Assembly: GCF_011682045.1 (NCBI RefSeq)
Contig: NZ_VVIW01000002.1
Span: forward strand, 558,001-622,000
DNA length: 64,000 bases
Direction of reading: 5' to 3'
From: Massilia aquatica
GTDB taxonomy: Bacteria > Pseudomonadota > Gammaproteobacteria > Burkholderiales > Burkholderiaceae_D
Part shown: positions 19,388-27,979 of the stretch, piece after piece
How the letters are laid out: each line of letters begins with the position of its first letter
Position numbering within the stretch: the first letter of the stretch is position 1
Made by a program: the position numbers and the translations under genes
The notes under the pieces: generated by a model
What the model was told of the DNA's origin: nothing
The model's database searches: none
What the model saw: the letters and a program-made list of their open reading frames with translations, nothing else

Positions 19388-21211
19388 ATGCAAAAACACC
19401 GTGTGGACCACCTCGTGATGGCATCGATGATCGCAAGCGCCCTGGCCCTGGCCGGGTGCAACAGCACGCCCAAGCGCGACACCTACGAGAACATCACCGC
19501 CGAGATGGCGCTGGCCGCCAAACGCACGCCGCCGCCGCTCGACGATGCCGTCAGTGCGGCCCTGCTGCCGCCGGTCGCGGCGCTGGCCGGGCAACTGCCC
19601 AAGTCGCGCCAGGCGCTCGAAGAACGCTTCAATGTCAGCTTCAACAATGTGCCGGCGCAGCAGTTCTTCAATTCGATCGCCACCGGCACGCGCTACAACA
19701 TGCTGGTCCATCCCGAGGTCAGCGGCAACATCACCGCCAACCTGAAAGACGTGACCCTGGCCGAAGCGCTCGACGCCGTGCGCGAAATGTACGGCTACGA
19801 TTACCGCATCGAAGGCAACCGGGTCTCGGTCAAACCGCTCACCATGCAGACCCGCATCTTCCAGGTGAACTACCTGGTCGGCAACCGCAAGGGCAAGTCG
19901 AACCTGCGCGTGACCTCGACCTCTGTCACCAACGGTACCAACAACCAGAACAACGGCGGCGGCAACAGCAACGGCGGCAACAACAGCGGCGGCAATAACA
20001 GCAGCAACAACAGCGGCAACAACAGCGGTAACAACAACGGCCAGGATGGCGGCAACAACAATGGCAACAGCAACGGGCCGACCGACAGCACCAATGTCAG
20101 CACCACCTCGGACAGCGACTTCTGGCTCGAACTGAAGACCTCGCTCGCGGCGATCGTCGGCTCCAGGGAGCTGGGGCGCAGCGTGGTGGTCAATCCGCAG
20201 TCGGGCGTGGTGGTGATCCGCGCCATGCCGGACGAACTGCGCAATGTCGACCTGTTCCTGAAAGCGACCCAGCTCTCGGTCGGGCGCCAGGTGATTTTGG
20301 AAGCCAAGATTCTCGAGGTGGAACTGAACGACAGCTTCCAGAGCGGCATCAACTGGGCCTCGTTCGCTTCCTTCCGTGGTTCGCATGGCAACCGCGTCTC
20401 GACCGGCTTCGTGCAGCCGGGCACCTCGCTGGCGCCACTGCCGTATACCGGCGGCCAGCCGGCCGTGATCGGCGACCCCAAATCCTTGACCGCCAGCACC
20501 GGCTTCCTGCTCTCGAATGCGGCAGCCGCGGCCGGGTCGATGTTCGGCCTGGCTTTCCAGACCAGCAATTTCGCCGCGCTGATTTCCTTCCTGGAATCGC
20601 AGGGCACCGTGCACGTGCTGTCGAGCCCGCGCATTGCCACGATCAACAACCAGAAAGCCGTGCTCAAGATCGGCACCGACGAGTTTTACGTGACCGGCGT
20701 GTCGACCACCACCAGCACCGGCGACAACAACAATACCGTCAGCCCGAGCGTGACCCTGCAACCGTTCTTTTCCGGCGTAGTGCTCGACGTGACCCCGCAG
20801 ATCGATGAAAAGGGCAATATCCTGCTGCACGTACACCCCTCGGTCAGCCAGGTCACCACGGTCAGCAAATCGGTCAACCTCGGCAGCGCCGGCAACCTGA
20901 GCCTGCCGCTGGCGGCCTCGTCCACCTCGGAAATCGACAGCATGGTGCGCGGGCAAGACGGGCGGGTGGTCGCCATTGGCGGCCTGATGCGCCAGTCCTC
21001 GACCGCCGACGGCAACCAGATTCCGGGCGCGGGCAATATTCCGGTGCTCGGCAACCTGTTCCGCAACAAGAGCAATGTCAACCAGAAGCGCGAACTGGTG
21101 GTGCTGATCAAGCCGACCATCGTCGACGGCGCCAACAGCTGGAACCAGGACCTGATCGACACCAGCCGCCGCTTCGACGACCTCGATCCGCGCGCGGCGG
21201 GACAGCGCTAA
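19388..21211 (+). CDS. mshL: MSHA-type pilus secretin
   Basis: A 607-residue outer-membrane secretin lipoprotein. The lipobox is LAGC with Cys24. A secretin N-domain follows (FNVSFNNVPAQQFFNSIATG). Residues about 178-235 are an extreme Asn/Gly/Ser low-complexity insert. The secretin domain contains IATINNQKAVLKIG and ends IPVLGNLFRNK followed by KRELVVLIKPTIV. Two bases separate it from mshM. It is paralogous to the secretin at 2856. Confidence 0.93.
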   Translation: MQKHRVDHLVMASMIASALALAGCNSTPKRDTYENITAEMALAAKRTPPPLDDAVSAALLPPVAALAGQLPKSRQALEERFNVSFNNVPAQQFFNSIATGTRYNMLVHPEVSGNITANLKDVTLAEALDAVREMYGYDYRIEGNRVSVKPLTMQTRIFQVNYLVGNRKGKSNLRVTSTSVTNGTNNQNNGGGNSNGGNNSGGNNSSNNSGNNSGNNNGQDGGNNNGNSNGPTDSTNVSTTSDSDFWLELKTSLAAIVGSRELGRSVVVNPQSGVVVIRAMPDELRNVDLFLKATQLSVGRQVILEAKILEVELNDSFQSGINWASFASFRGSHGNRVSTGFVQPGTSLAPLPYTGGQPAVIGDPKSLTASTGFLLSNAAAAAGSMFGLAFQTSNFAALISFLESQGTVHVLSSPRIATINNQKAVLKIGTDEFYVTGVSTTTSTGDNNNTVSPSVTLQPFFSGVVLDVTPQIDEKGNILLHVHPSVSQVTTVSKSVNLGSAGNLSLPLAASSTSEIDSMVRGQDGRVVAIGGLMRQSSTADGNQIPGAGNIPVLGNLFRNKSNVNQKRELVVLIKPTIVDGANSWNQDLIDTSRRFDDLDPRAAGQR

Positions 21212-21212
21212 C

Positions 21213-22103
21213 ATGTACACCTCGCACTTCGGCCTGCGCGAAGTCCCGTTCGGCATCACGCCGGACACGAGTTTCTTTTTCACCAGCCCGGATTCGCAGG
21301 AAGCGCTTAACACCCTGCTGGTGGCCGCCAGGAATGGCGAAGGTTTCATCAAGATCACGGGCGAAGTCGGCACCGGCAAGACCTTGTTGTGCCGCAAGTT
21401 CATGGCGACCCTGGGCGACGACTTCGTCACCGCCTACATTCCCAATCCCTACCTGGAACCGCGGACGCTGATGCTGGCCCTGGCCGACGAACTGGCGCTG
21501 GTGCTCGACAAGGACGTCGACCAGCACCAGTTGCTCAAGGCGATCACCCACCAGCTCATGGCGCTGGCCAACGACGGCAAGCGCGTGCTGCTGTGTCTGG
21601 ACGAAGCGCAGGCGATCCCGATCGAGAGCCTGGAAGCGCTGCGCCTGCTGACCAATCTGGAAACCGAAAAGCGCAAGCTGCTGCAGATCGTCCTGTTCGG
21701 CCAGCCCGAGCTCAACCGCAACCTGGCGCTGCAATCGATCCGCCAGCTGGCCCAGCGCATCACCTTTCACTACCATCTGGGGCCGTTGACGCGCGACGAC
21801 CTCGAGTTTTACCTGGCGCACCGGCTGCGCGTGGCCGGTTTCAGCGGGGCGCGGCTGTTCAGCCGGGGTGCGGTGGGCGCCTTGTATTCGGCCAGCGGCG
21901 GCATTCCGCGCCTGGTCAACATTCTCGCGCACAAGGCGCTGATGCTGTGCTACGGGCAAGGCCGGCAGCAAGTGAGCCGGCGCCACGTGCGCGACGCGGT
22001 GCGCGATACCCTTTCCGCCAGGCGCCCCCGATGGCCCTGGCTTGCCGCGCTGGCGCTGACGATGGTGGCGGGCGGCGGACTTACCTGGGCCTTGAACACA
22101 TGA
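21213..22103 (+). CDS. mshM: MSHA AAA ATPase
   Basis: A 296-residue ExeA/MshM-type ATPase. It starts MYTSHFGLREVPFG. Walker A GEVGTGKT is at residues 50-57 and Walker B LCLDEAQAIP at about 130. A C-terminal membrane helix spans about 273-293. It probably works with the secretin and MshN-like protein during pilus pore assembly. It overlaps the next gene by 4 bases. The protein at 4801 is nearly the same length and motif for motif similar. Confidence 0.92.
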   Translation: MYTSHFGLREVPFGITPDTSFFFTSPDSQEALNTLLVAARNGEGFIKITGEVGTGKTLLCRKFMATLGDDFVTAYIPNPYLEPRTLMLALADELALVLDKDVDQHQLLKAITHQLMALANDGKRVLLCLDEAQAIPIESLEALRLLTNLETEKRKLLQIVLFGQPELNRNLALQSIRQLAQRITFHYHLGPLTRDDLEFYLAHRLRVAGFSGARLFSRGAVGALYSASGGIPRLVNILAHKALMLCYGQGRQQVSRRHVRDAVRDTLSARRPRWPWLAALALTMVAGGGLTWALNT

Positions 22104-23161
22104 GTCTGATCAACAAGATGCTGCAAGACCTCGACGCGCGCGGCACGCAGGGCGCCGACGCGGCCCAGTCCGACATCCGCCCGGTCGGACGCGGCGAGCG
22201 CGCCGTGCCGCTGCCGGTGGTGATGGGCGCGCTGGCCGGGGTGCTCATTCTCGCCGTGGGCGGGGTGTATGGCTGGCGTGTGCTGCACCAGCCGATTGGA
22301 ACGCTGGCCGAGCCGCTGCCGGCGGTGGCGCCAGCCACGCCGATCCAGCAAGCTGTGATTGCGCCGCCGCAAACGTTGCCGGTGGCGCCGCCAGCGGTCC
22401 CGCAGCTGGCGCCCGTGGCCACGGAGCCGGTCGCGGCGGTCAAGCCGGCGCTGGAGGCGGAGCCAAGGCCAGCCGCGCCGCAACGCGAGCGCAGCGCACC
22501 AATGCGGGCGGACAAGCCGGTGTTGCCGGCGCAGCGCAGCAGGACGGTTGCGGGCATTGACGCCATGGCGCCGCTCGCCGGGCGCCAGGCGGCGGGCGGG
22601 CAGGGCGCCGAGAGCGTCTACCGGCGCAGCCTGGCCAGCCTGCAGGACGGCCGGGTAAGCGACGCGGTGGCGCAACTGGAGCAGGCGCTGGCGCTTGAGC
22701 CGCGCCATGAGGCGGCGCGCCAGACCCTGGTCGGGATTCATATCGAACAGGGGCGCACGCCCGAGGCCATGCGTCTGCTGCAAGCGGGCCTGGCGCTCGA
22801 CACAAGGCAGCCGGCCATGGCCATGCTGCTGGCGCGCATGCAGATTGATGCCGGCGGGTCCGGCGTCGAGACCTTGATGGCAAGCTTGCCGGCGGCCGGC
22901 GGCAACGGCGAATATCGCGCCTTCCTGGCGGGGGCCTTGCAGCGCGAGCGGCGTCACCAGGAGGCGGTGGAACAGTACCAGGCGGCGCTGCGCAGCGCGC
23001 CGGACAACGGCGTGTGGTGGATGGGCCTGGGCATGTCGCTGGAAGCCGAGAAGCGCTTGCCGGAAGCGCTGGCGGCTTTCCAGCGCGCCCGGACGGCGGG
23101 CAATCTGTCGGCGGAGCTGCAAGGGTTTGTCGAGCGCAAGGTGGGGGCGCTGGGCCACTGA
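22100..23161 (+). CDS. mshN: MSHA TPR membrane protein
   Basis: A 353-residue protein. The ATG at 22100 overlaps the mshM stop (ATGA); the same frame reads far upstream as a shadow. It starts MSLINKMLQDLDARG, the hallmark MshN N-terminus, then one membrane helix at about residues 38-58, a Pro/Ala/Val-rich linker and TPRs from about 170 to the end. It is the last gene of the pilus operon; a convergent DUF2625 gene follows after 32 bases with no obvious hairpin between. Confidence 0.9.
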   Translation: MSLINKMLQDLDARGTQGADAAQSDIRPVGRGERAVPLPVVMGALAGVLILAVGGVYGWRVLHQPIGTLAEPLPAVAPATPIQQAVIAPPQTLPVAPPAVPQLAPVATEPVAAVKPALEAEPRPAAPQRERSAPMRADKPVLPAQRSRTVAGIDAMAPLAGRQAAGGQGAESVYRRSLASLQDGRVSDAVAQLEQALALEPRHEAARQTLVGIHIEQGRTPEAMRLLQAGLALDTRQPAMAMLLARMQIDAGGSGVETLMASLPAAGGNGEYRAFLAGALQRERRHQEAVEQYQAALRSAPDNGVWWMGLGMSLEAEKRLPEALAAFQRARTAGNLSAELQGFVERKVGALGH

Positions 23162-23193
23162 GCTGTCGGCCTGAGCTTACCCTGCGCCGGCGT

Positions 23194-23832
23194 TCACGCC
23201 TGGGCCAGGAGATCCTGGTTCAGTTTCCACTGTTCCTCGACCGGAACGGCGCGCCGCGCGCTGCTCTCGTGCGACCCTTCCTTGGTCCACAAAAACGGGA
23301 AAAAGCCGAAGCACTGCTCGCCGGACATGGCGTTGACTTCAGGCGCGTATTTCTCCATGATTTCCCGGCCGTAGAATTCACGTATCCGTGAAGTCAAAGC
23401 CCATTCGACAAAGTCCGTGAAGCCCACTTCCAGCGATTCCCATACGAGCGTGTCGGGGGCGAGGTAATACACCATGCCCTGGTCATGCCCGAGTCCACCG
23501 CCGTTGAGCGCGAAAAAACCGCCAAGCACGTCATCGGCGACCAGCAGGAAACCGTCCGATTTTCCTGCGTTCCAGGCGGTGATGTTGCGCTCCAATCGGG
23601 GATGGCCGGAACCCAGTATCCGCAGCCAGCCGCCATCGACCAGGATGCCCCCGCTTTCGTAGGCAAGCGCGCCCATGGCGGAGCGCGTGGTTACCTGAAG
23701 TGCCAGCAGCACAGCGGCCCGGTCGGCCGAGGGCGGCAGCAGTTCGACCGGCAGGTCGGCCGCGCTGGCCCATTGCCGGATCAGGGGGAATGCCGGATCG
23801 GCAGTGTCCAACAGCTCGCTCAGATGTCGCAT
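23194..23832 (-). CDS. DUF2625 family protein
   Basis: A 212-residue protein matching the DUF2625 family throughout: LLDTADPAFPLI at the start, then LLALQVTTRSAMGALAYE, GWLRILGSGHPRL, LLVADDVLGGFFALNGG, YYLAPDTLVWESL and PFLWTKEG. I start at the ATG at 23832; a TTG 7 codons earlier is unlikely because the GAGGA ribosome site overlaps it. Function is unknown. It has no signal peptide or membrane helix. Confidence 0.88.
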   Translation of the reverse strand: MRHLSELLDTADPAFPLIRQWASAADLPVELLPPSADRAAVLLALQVTTRSAMGALAYESGGILVDGGWLRILGSGHPRLERNITAWNAGKSDGFLLVADDVLGGFFALNGGGLGHDQGMVYYLAPDTLVWESLEVGFTDFVEWALTSRIREFYGREIMEKYAPEVNAMSGEQCFGFFPFLWTKEGSHESSARRAVPVEEQWKLNQDLLAQA

Positions 23833-23918
23833 GGATGTCCAGTTCCTCAGCAATTATTTGCCCGGCATCTTAACGCATTGTTTGGCGATGATGGTGTCAG
23901 CTCGATCAAGAGAGCGCG

Positions 23919-24052
23919 TTATCGCGCGCCGACAATGGGATCGACCTGCAGGCTGATTTTTTCGGCGGTGATGGCGATGCAACCGTCCGATCGTCCGTTT
24001 CCATTGTTTTTAACAGCGCGTCGTGCAGCTCAATGTCGTCAATATCATTCAT
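23919..24052 (-). pseudogene. Frameshifted remnant of a small gene
   Basis: A short reading frame starts at the ATG at 24052 (MNDIDDIELHDALLKTME), 12 bases after the HD-GYP stop. After about 22 codons the plausible protein continues in another frame as IAITAEKISLQVDPIVGAR and stops at 23919. The start (D-IELHDA-LL) is a familiar opening of small uncharacterised bacterial proteins of over 100 residues. One lost base and a missing 3' part are the simplest reading. The unshifted frame would instead give a 48-residue protein ending at 23906. Confidence 0.4.
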
Positions 24053-24064
24053 GCTGTACCTGTC

Positions 24065-25162
24065 TTACAAGCTCGCCAGCTCGCCCCAGACCTGCTTCAT
24101 CGGAAAACGTAGCTTCGCATGATCCTCATGCAAGGCTTCGGCAATTGCGCAGCCCGGTTCGCTGGTGAGGCGCTCCTGCGCCTCGCCCAAACTCTTGCCA
24201 TCGGCCGCGCGCAGCACATGCACGCCCATCCCCGCGCCGTCCTGCCCGCGCCGCGACACCACGCCCAGTTCGTCGTTCTCCAGCCTGACCAAAGTGCCCG
24301 GCGGATAGGCGCCGATCTGGGTGGCGAAGTGACCCAGCACGATCTGATCGTACGGCATCTCGTTGCCAGCCCCCAAACGCTCCAGCGCCACCGGCGGCAG
24401 CAAGGAACGCCGGTAATTGCGCGCCGACACGAATGCGCAGTAGCGATCGGCCAGCCCGATCAGCTTGGCATTCTGCGAAATCTCGTCGCCCAGCTTGCCG
24501 GCCGGATAGCCGCTGCCGTCATCGTTTTCGTGATGCAGCAGCACCAGGTCGAGCCAGTCCTCGTCGTGCACGCCGGCCCAGCGCAGCATCTCGACGCTGG
24601 CCGACGGATGGCGCCGCACCAGCGCCCGCTCTTCGTGCGAGAGTGCGCCATCCTTGTTCTGGAACAGTTCCGCCTGGCGCACCATGCCCACGTTCATGCT
24701 CAAGGCCGCCGCCGTGACCACCAGCATCTCGGCCGCCGACTTGCCCATGGCGCGCGCGATCAGGCAGGCGATCACGGCCGCCTCGGTGCAATGCCGCACC
24801 GCATATGCGCCGGCGATCTGGTTGAGGAAAATGGCGGCCAGCGCCACGTCGCCGCCGCGTTCGACGGTGGCGATCAGGTCGTCGGCGATGGTGCGCAGTT
24901 CGCGGTCGGCGCTGCCCTGGTCACGCAGGTCCATCAAGGTGCGTTCGAGGCGGCGGTTGATCTGGTTGAGCGATTGCAGCACCGACACCGGCGCCGACGC
25001 ATCGGCGTACACGCCGGCGACAAGCCAGTCGTCAAGCTCGCCGGGCGCGAGCACCTGGCCCTTTTTCAGCAGCGGACGGGCGGCCGAAGGCGTGCTGAAA
25101 ATATCCCAGCGCAGCGGTTCGCCGAACGCCAGGTCTGCCACGGTGATGCGCCTGATTGCCAT
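24065..25162 (-). CDS. Degenerate HD-GYP domain protein
   Basis: A 365-residue protein with an HD-GYP-like core, a family of cyclic-di-GMP phosphodiesterases. The second half of the motif set is recognisable: RRHPSASVEML, LLHHENDDGSGYPAGKLG and LADRYCAFVSARNYRR. The HD dyad itself, normally HDIGK, reads SMNVGM, so metal binding and catalysis are probably lost. An N-terminal region (residues 1-75) precedes it, and the C-terminus holds a small beta-rich domain. It starts 27 bases from the degenerate aminotransferase copy, so its upstream region has been rearranged. Confidence 0.8.
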   Translation of the reverse strand: MAIRRITVADLAFGEPLRWDIFSTPSAARPLLKKGQVLAPGELDDWLVAGVYADASAPVSVLQSLNQINRRLERTLMDLRDQGSADRELRTIADDLIATVERGGDVALAAIFLNQIAGAYAVRHCTEAAVIACLIARAMGKSAAEMLVVTAAALSMNVGMVRQAELFQNKDGALSHEERALVRRHPSASVEMLRWAGVHDEDWLDLVLLHHENDDGSGYPAGKLGDEISQNAKLIGLADRYCAFVSARNYRRSLLPPVALERLGAGNEMPYDQIVLGHFATQIGAYPPGTLVRLENDELGVVSRRGQDGAGMGVHVLRAADGKSLGEAQERLTSEPGCAIAEALHEDHAKLRFPMKQVWGELASL

Positions 25163-25189
25163 GTTTGAATATCCAGCTCGGGTAGATCA

Positions 25190-25438
25190 CGGTCTGGCCA
25201 GGCGTTTGGGCGCCGGGTGTCGTCTTTCGTGGAGACGCAAAAACGCACTGTCCCCGTTCCCGGCCCTCGCTGCCAAACGCGGAGTCGGGAATGGCGGCGA
25301 GCTTGATCCTGTCGTCAGCCATTGTGCGAATTCCGACTCCAGTATAGGCGATATCGCGTCGTCCCCGACACATTGAAAACAGCTTCCGTCGGCTGGCAAC
25401 AACGTGAAGCGGGAGCCCTTCACGCCGTCGCGAAATGG
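25190..25438 (-). pseudogene. Degenerate copy of aminotransferase 3' end (copy A)
   Basis: This stretch is a diverged copy of the last ~85 codons of the aminotransferase gene at 28192. One frame reads SRFTLLPADGS-FQC and SEFAQWLT, a second frame continues IKLAAIPDSAF, and a third gives RFCVSTKDDT. Each matches consecutive segments of the intact protein (SRFTLLPADGTYFQC, SEFAQWLTKE, IKVAAIPVSAF, RFCFAKTDDT). At least two frameshifts are needed, so it is not functional. It borders the broken gene at 25442 on one side and the HD-GYP gene on the other. Confidence 0.85.
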
Positions 25439-25441
25439 ATG

Positions 25442-26137
25442 TCAGGCGGGGGCAGCGATGCCAAGCAATTGCGCTGCGGTGTTCCTGCTTAGTTCACGGT
25501 TTCCAGTGCCGTACATCACGATGTTGACATTATGAACGTTCACTCCTTGCGTCTGCATCGCCCTTGCCACATGCGTCAAGTGGGAAATTCCTGGGTGGTA
25601 GTGACCGCTATGGTTGTTCACCTCCCCAATCCTTCCGTTTGTTAGCCTCATCGATCCTGCTGCGAGAACCGGTGCGCCCGCTAAAAAGCTTGAGTGATGA
25701 AAGCGCCCAACCTCCTTCTAACCAACGTAAAAATTGCCGGCACGGTCGAGTACAAAAATGACCTCCTTCTCGTCCTGGCTCAGTCCAAGTAGCGAGGGGT
25801 GGAAATTGACACGAACACCGCCATCTGCGTTGGAAAAAGTGATTCTGTAGGTAGCCCGATCCTCCAGCTCAAGATAGCGTACTCCGCGTACTTCACCCGC
25901 CTCGCGCCTTGCTAACCACGCAAAAAAATCCGGGCCGCGGTTTGGATCCCTCAAGAATACATACCACAGCGGATTGAGTTGCGTGGTGGGGCGGTGCAGA
26001 GGGTCCAACCTTTCCTTCCAGTAGGTGGGATTTAATGCCAGACTGCCCGGGAAGCCACCCCGATGGACGTCGCGGACCTTTCCAACCATGCGCTGAAGAT
26101 TGGTTATTCCCCTTGTTTGTTGTCCGGATGTTGCCAT
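25442..26137 (-). pseudogene. 231-codon gene interrupted by one in-frame TAG
   Basis: From the ATG at 26137 (site GGAG upstream) the frame runs 139 codons to TAG at 25718-25720, then continues in the same frame for 91 codons to 25442. The join is natural: DRAGNFYVG, stop, KEVGRFHHSSFLAGAPVL, SGHYHPG. The HHSSFLAG and SGHY motifs resemble a domain shared by bacterial effector-like proteins and plant IQM calmodulin-binding proteins. The stop could be a Tyr codon mutated to TAG. There is no signal peptide. Base composition is less GC-rich than the surroundings. It may be dead, or produce a short form of 139 residues. Confidence 0.65.
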
Positions 26138-26630
26138 ATCTATATCTCCAATGCCTTGAATTGAACTACTTGTGAAAGCGATCTAACGGAGAGCCAAGCG
26201 GATGCCCGCATCGGATTACATGACGAATTGCCCCCCGCACCGGCGATTCCACTTGAGTGTCAGGGGTCCGATGCGCGTATGCTTGAAACGAACGGCGTGA
26301 CCGAACCGACGTGCTTGACCAGCCGCCCGCGAACGCGCATACACATGTCACCGCCCGCGCGAATGGCGCGAACCACGCATCAGCGAAGCCATGCCGCCCG
26401 CAAAGCGCGGTCCGAAACGCCGCGCTTGACTGCACCGTGCGCAACTCCACAGCTGTGCGATGGCCTACCTGGAGGGAGCGTTAATTTCATGCAATCTTTC
26501 CCGGAGTATAAGGCGAAAAGCCTTGGATATCAACAAGAAAAATTATGCTTTGTGCATGTTATGGAAGCGCTTCCTGCGATCGTGCAACATGTCGTCGCAG
26601 AGGCGCCGCATTGACGCGCCGCCTTCACTC
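26138..26630. other. Gene-free stretch in the accessory island
   Basis: No coding region is convincing here. Overlapping frames exist on both strands (26228-26614 plus, 26166-26450 minus), but neither has recognisable motifs or a good ribosome site. Composition is mixed. The part next to 26138 presumably carries the promoter of the broken gene at 25442-26137. Confidence 0.5.
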
Positions 26631-26762
26631 AAGTATTGAAAACAGCTTCCGTCGGCTTGCGACAACGTGAAGGGGGAAACCCTCAACCCATCGCGGAAGC
26701 GGTTGCGCCTGCGCCGGCAAACCGCCGCCGACCAGGGTGATGGCCGGAGCGGGCAGGTTCAG
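26631..26762 (-). pseudogene. Second degenerate aminotransferase fragment (copy B)
   Basis: Two pieces of the aminotransferase gene are fused by a deletion. 26631-26710 matches the segment encoding the RFTLLPADGTYFQ region, and 26730-26762 matches the segment encoding LPAITLAGG. Over the 38 bases from about 26632, copy B differs from copy A (25371 onward) at only 2 positions, while both differ much more from the intact gene. A and B therefore share an origin separate from the resident gene's present 3' end. Confidence 0.7.
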
Positions 26763-27130
26763 GCGTAAGCGGATTTGCCGGTAATGGAGGCGTGGCTGAA
26801 GCACCACGCGAACATCACATCGGTAGTGGCATTGGCAATCGTGTCGGCGATGTTGATGCTGACTCTGCTGACATTGATGACACGAACACCCGGAAGGCGA
26901 TTTTGCCTGTCTTCATAGGCAAATGAACGGTCGGCGTAGTCGACGCCGCTGAAGTTGCCCTGCGGGTCGCCATGGGTGCCGCTGTAGATCGTCAAGGAGC
27001 CGCCATGGCGGCGGTATTGTTCCAACACCTCGGTGACGTCGTCAGCGCTCACCGTCCGATGGTTGGCACTCCAGACATTGCGTCCGTTATGGACTTCCTT
27101 TATGAAAAATCGCGTACTGTGAAATGCCAC
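26759..27130 (-). CDS. Small protein with caspase-like His-Gly and Cys motifs, probably truncated
   Basis: A 123-residue frame with GTG start at 27130 and a good GGGAG site 7 bases before it. A strand plus IYSGTHGDPQG and, near the end, DVMFAWCFSHAS resemble the His-Gly and Cys segments of caspase/clostripain-fold peptidases. The last codons run into aminotransferase copy B, so the original C-terminus may be lost. No signal peptide. Function is unknown; the caspase comparison is motif-level only. Confidence 0.55.
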   Translation of the reverse strand: MAFHSTRFFIKEVHNGRNVWSANHRTVSADDVTEVLEQYRRHGGSLTIYSGTHGDPQGNFSGVDYADRSFAYEDRQNRLPGVRVINVSRVSINIADTIANATTDVMFAWCFSHASITGKSAYA

Positions 27131-27382
27131 GTTATATCTCCCGTTAGTTGACTAGGTGGTCCTTCCTGCGGAGGGCGCGAATCGTGTTAAGGCTGGAGAA
27201 GACGCGTACCTGACGGCCTCCTGCACGATCGGCATGCTCGGTAAATATTAGCGCCGAATGTATTTTTGTGCAATGTTGTTCCGCTCTGGCGGCAATCGCC
27301 TGTTGGAGAGCTGTCGTTTCGACATCGACCGCCCGAGCGCCACGGATCAGTAGGTCAGGCAGCCGCCAGCGTTACGGTGCCG

Positions 27383-27979
27383 TTAGCAGTTGCCGTAGCG
27401 GCCGCCGTTGTTGATGACAAAGGTATTGGCCGCCTCTGGCGTGCACATCTTTACGGTCATGTTGCCGCCATAAATGCAGACCGGGTAGGCGACCGGTTCG
27501 TTGTTCCGGCAGGTAGGCACGTAAAGGTCGCCCGCCGAGCGCCACCAGATGGAGGTGGGATAAGAACTGCCTGGATGCGGGGAACCGCTCACTTCAAGCT
27601 TGCCGTCATCGTGCAGGCGCAGGGCGGTGGCCGGATCTGCGACGCCCGCCTGCGCGGTGCCGGTACTCCACAGTTGCTGATAGTTGTTACGAATGGCAAG
27701 ACCGTGGTTCTCGGTCAACTGGCCGTAGGTGCCGCCATTGCTTTGCGGACCGGAATTGAAAATCATCTGGAAGTCGCTAAGACGGTAGGTCACAAGGTTG
27801 CCGTTTTGCTGCATCAAGGTCATGTAGCGTAAGTTTGGCGAGAAAATCCTGTCGCCAGGATTGAGGCGGAAGTCAGGCCAGCCGTTGGTGGCCACGCTGC
27901 CAATATATTCGCCGGCGTGTGCCGCGCCAGAGGTGAGCGTGGCGAGGGAAAGTGCGATTGCGCTGAAGGCGTGTTTCAT
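27383..27979 (-). CDS. Secreted bulb-lectin-like protein
   Basis: A 198-residue exported protein. The ATG at 27979 starts a clean signal peptide ending GAAHA before GEYIGS; an ATG-less extension to 28003 is not needed. The body resembles a B-type mannose-binding lectin: LNPGDRIFSPNLRYMTLMQQ, NGNLVTYR, then LWSTGTAQAG and LRLHDDGKLEV. The last 40 residues contain four cysteines (PTCRN, YPVCIYGG, VKMCTP, terminal YGNC). The AT-rich 28004-28150 region is its likely promoter. It looks acquired, lying between the aminotransferase and its degenerate copies. Confidence 0.75.
   Translation of the reverse strand: MKHAFSAIALSLATLTSGAAHAGEYIGSVATNGWPDFRLNPGDRIFSPNLRYMTLMQQNGNLVTYRLSDFQMIFNSGPQSNGGTYGQLTENHGLAIRNNYQQLWSTGTAQAGVADPATALRLHDDGKLEVSGSPHPGSSYPTSIWWRSAGDLYVPTCRNNEPVAYPVCIYGGNMTVKMCTPEAANTFVINNGGRYGNC

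Noticed and set aside
19950-20090. Possible short tandem repeat or CRISPR-like array
   Set aside because: It is codon-level repetition of Asn/Gly/Ser in mshL without regular repeat-spacer structure.
18887-21430. An 847-codon open frame on the minus strand opposite mshJ-mshM
   Set aside because: Same artefact; it crosses four real genes and shows no domain.
26166-26614. Overlapping ORFs on both strands in the accessory region
   Set aside because: No motifs, no good ribosome sites, and neither is favoured over the other.
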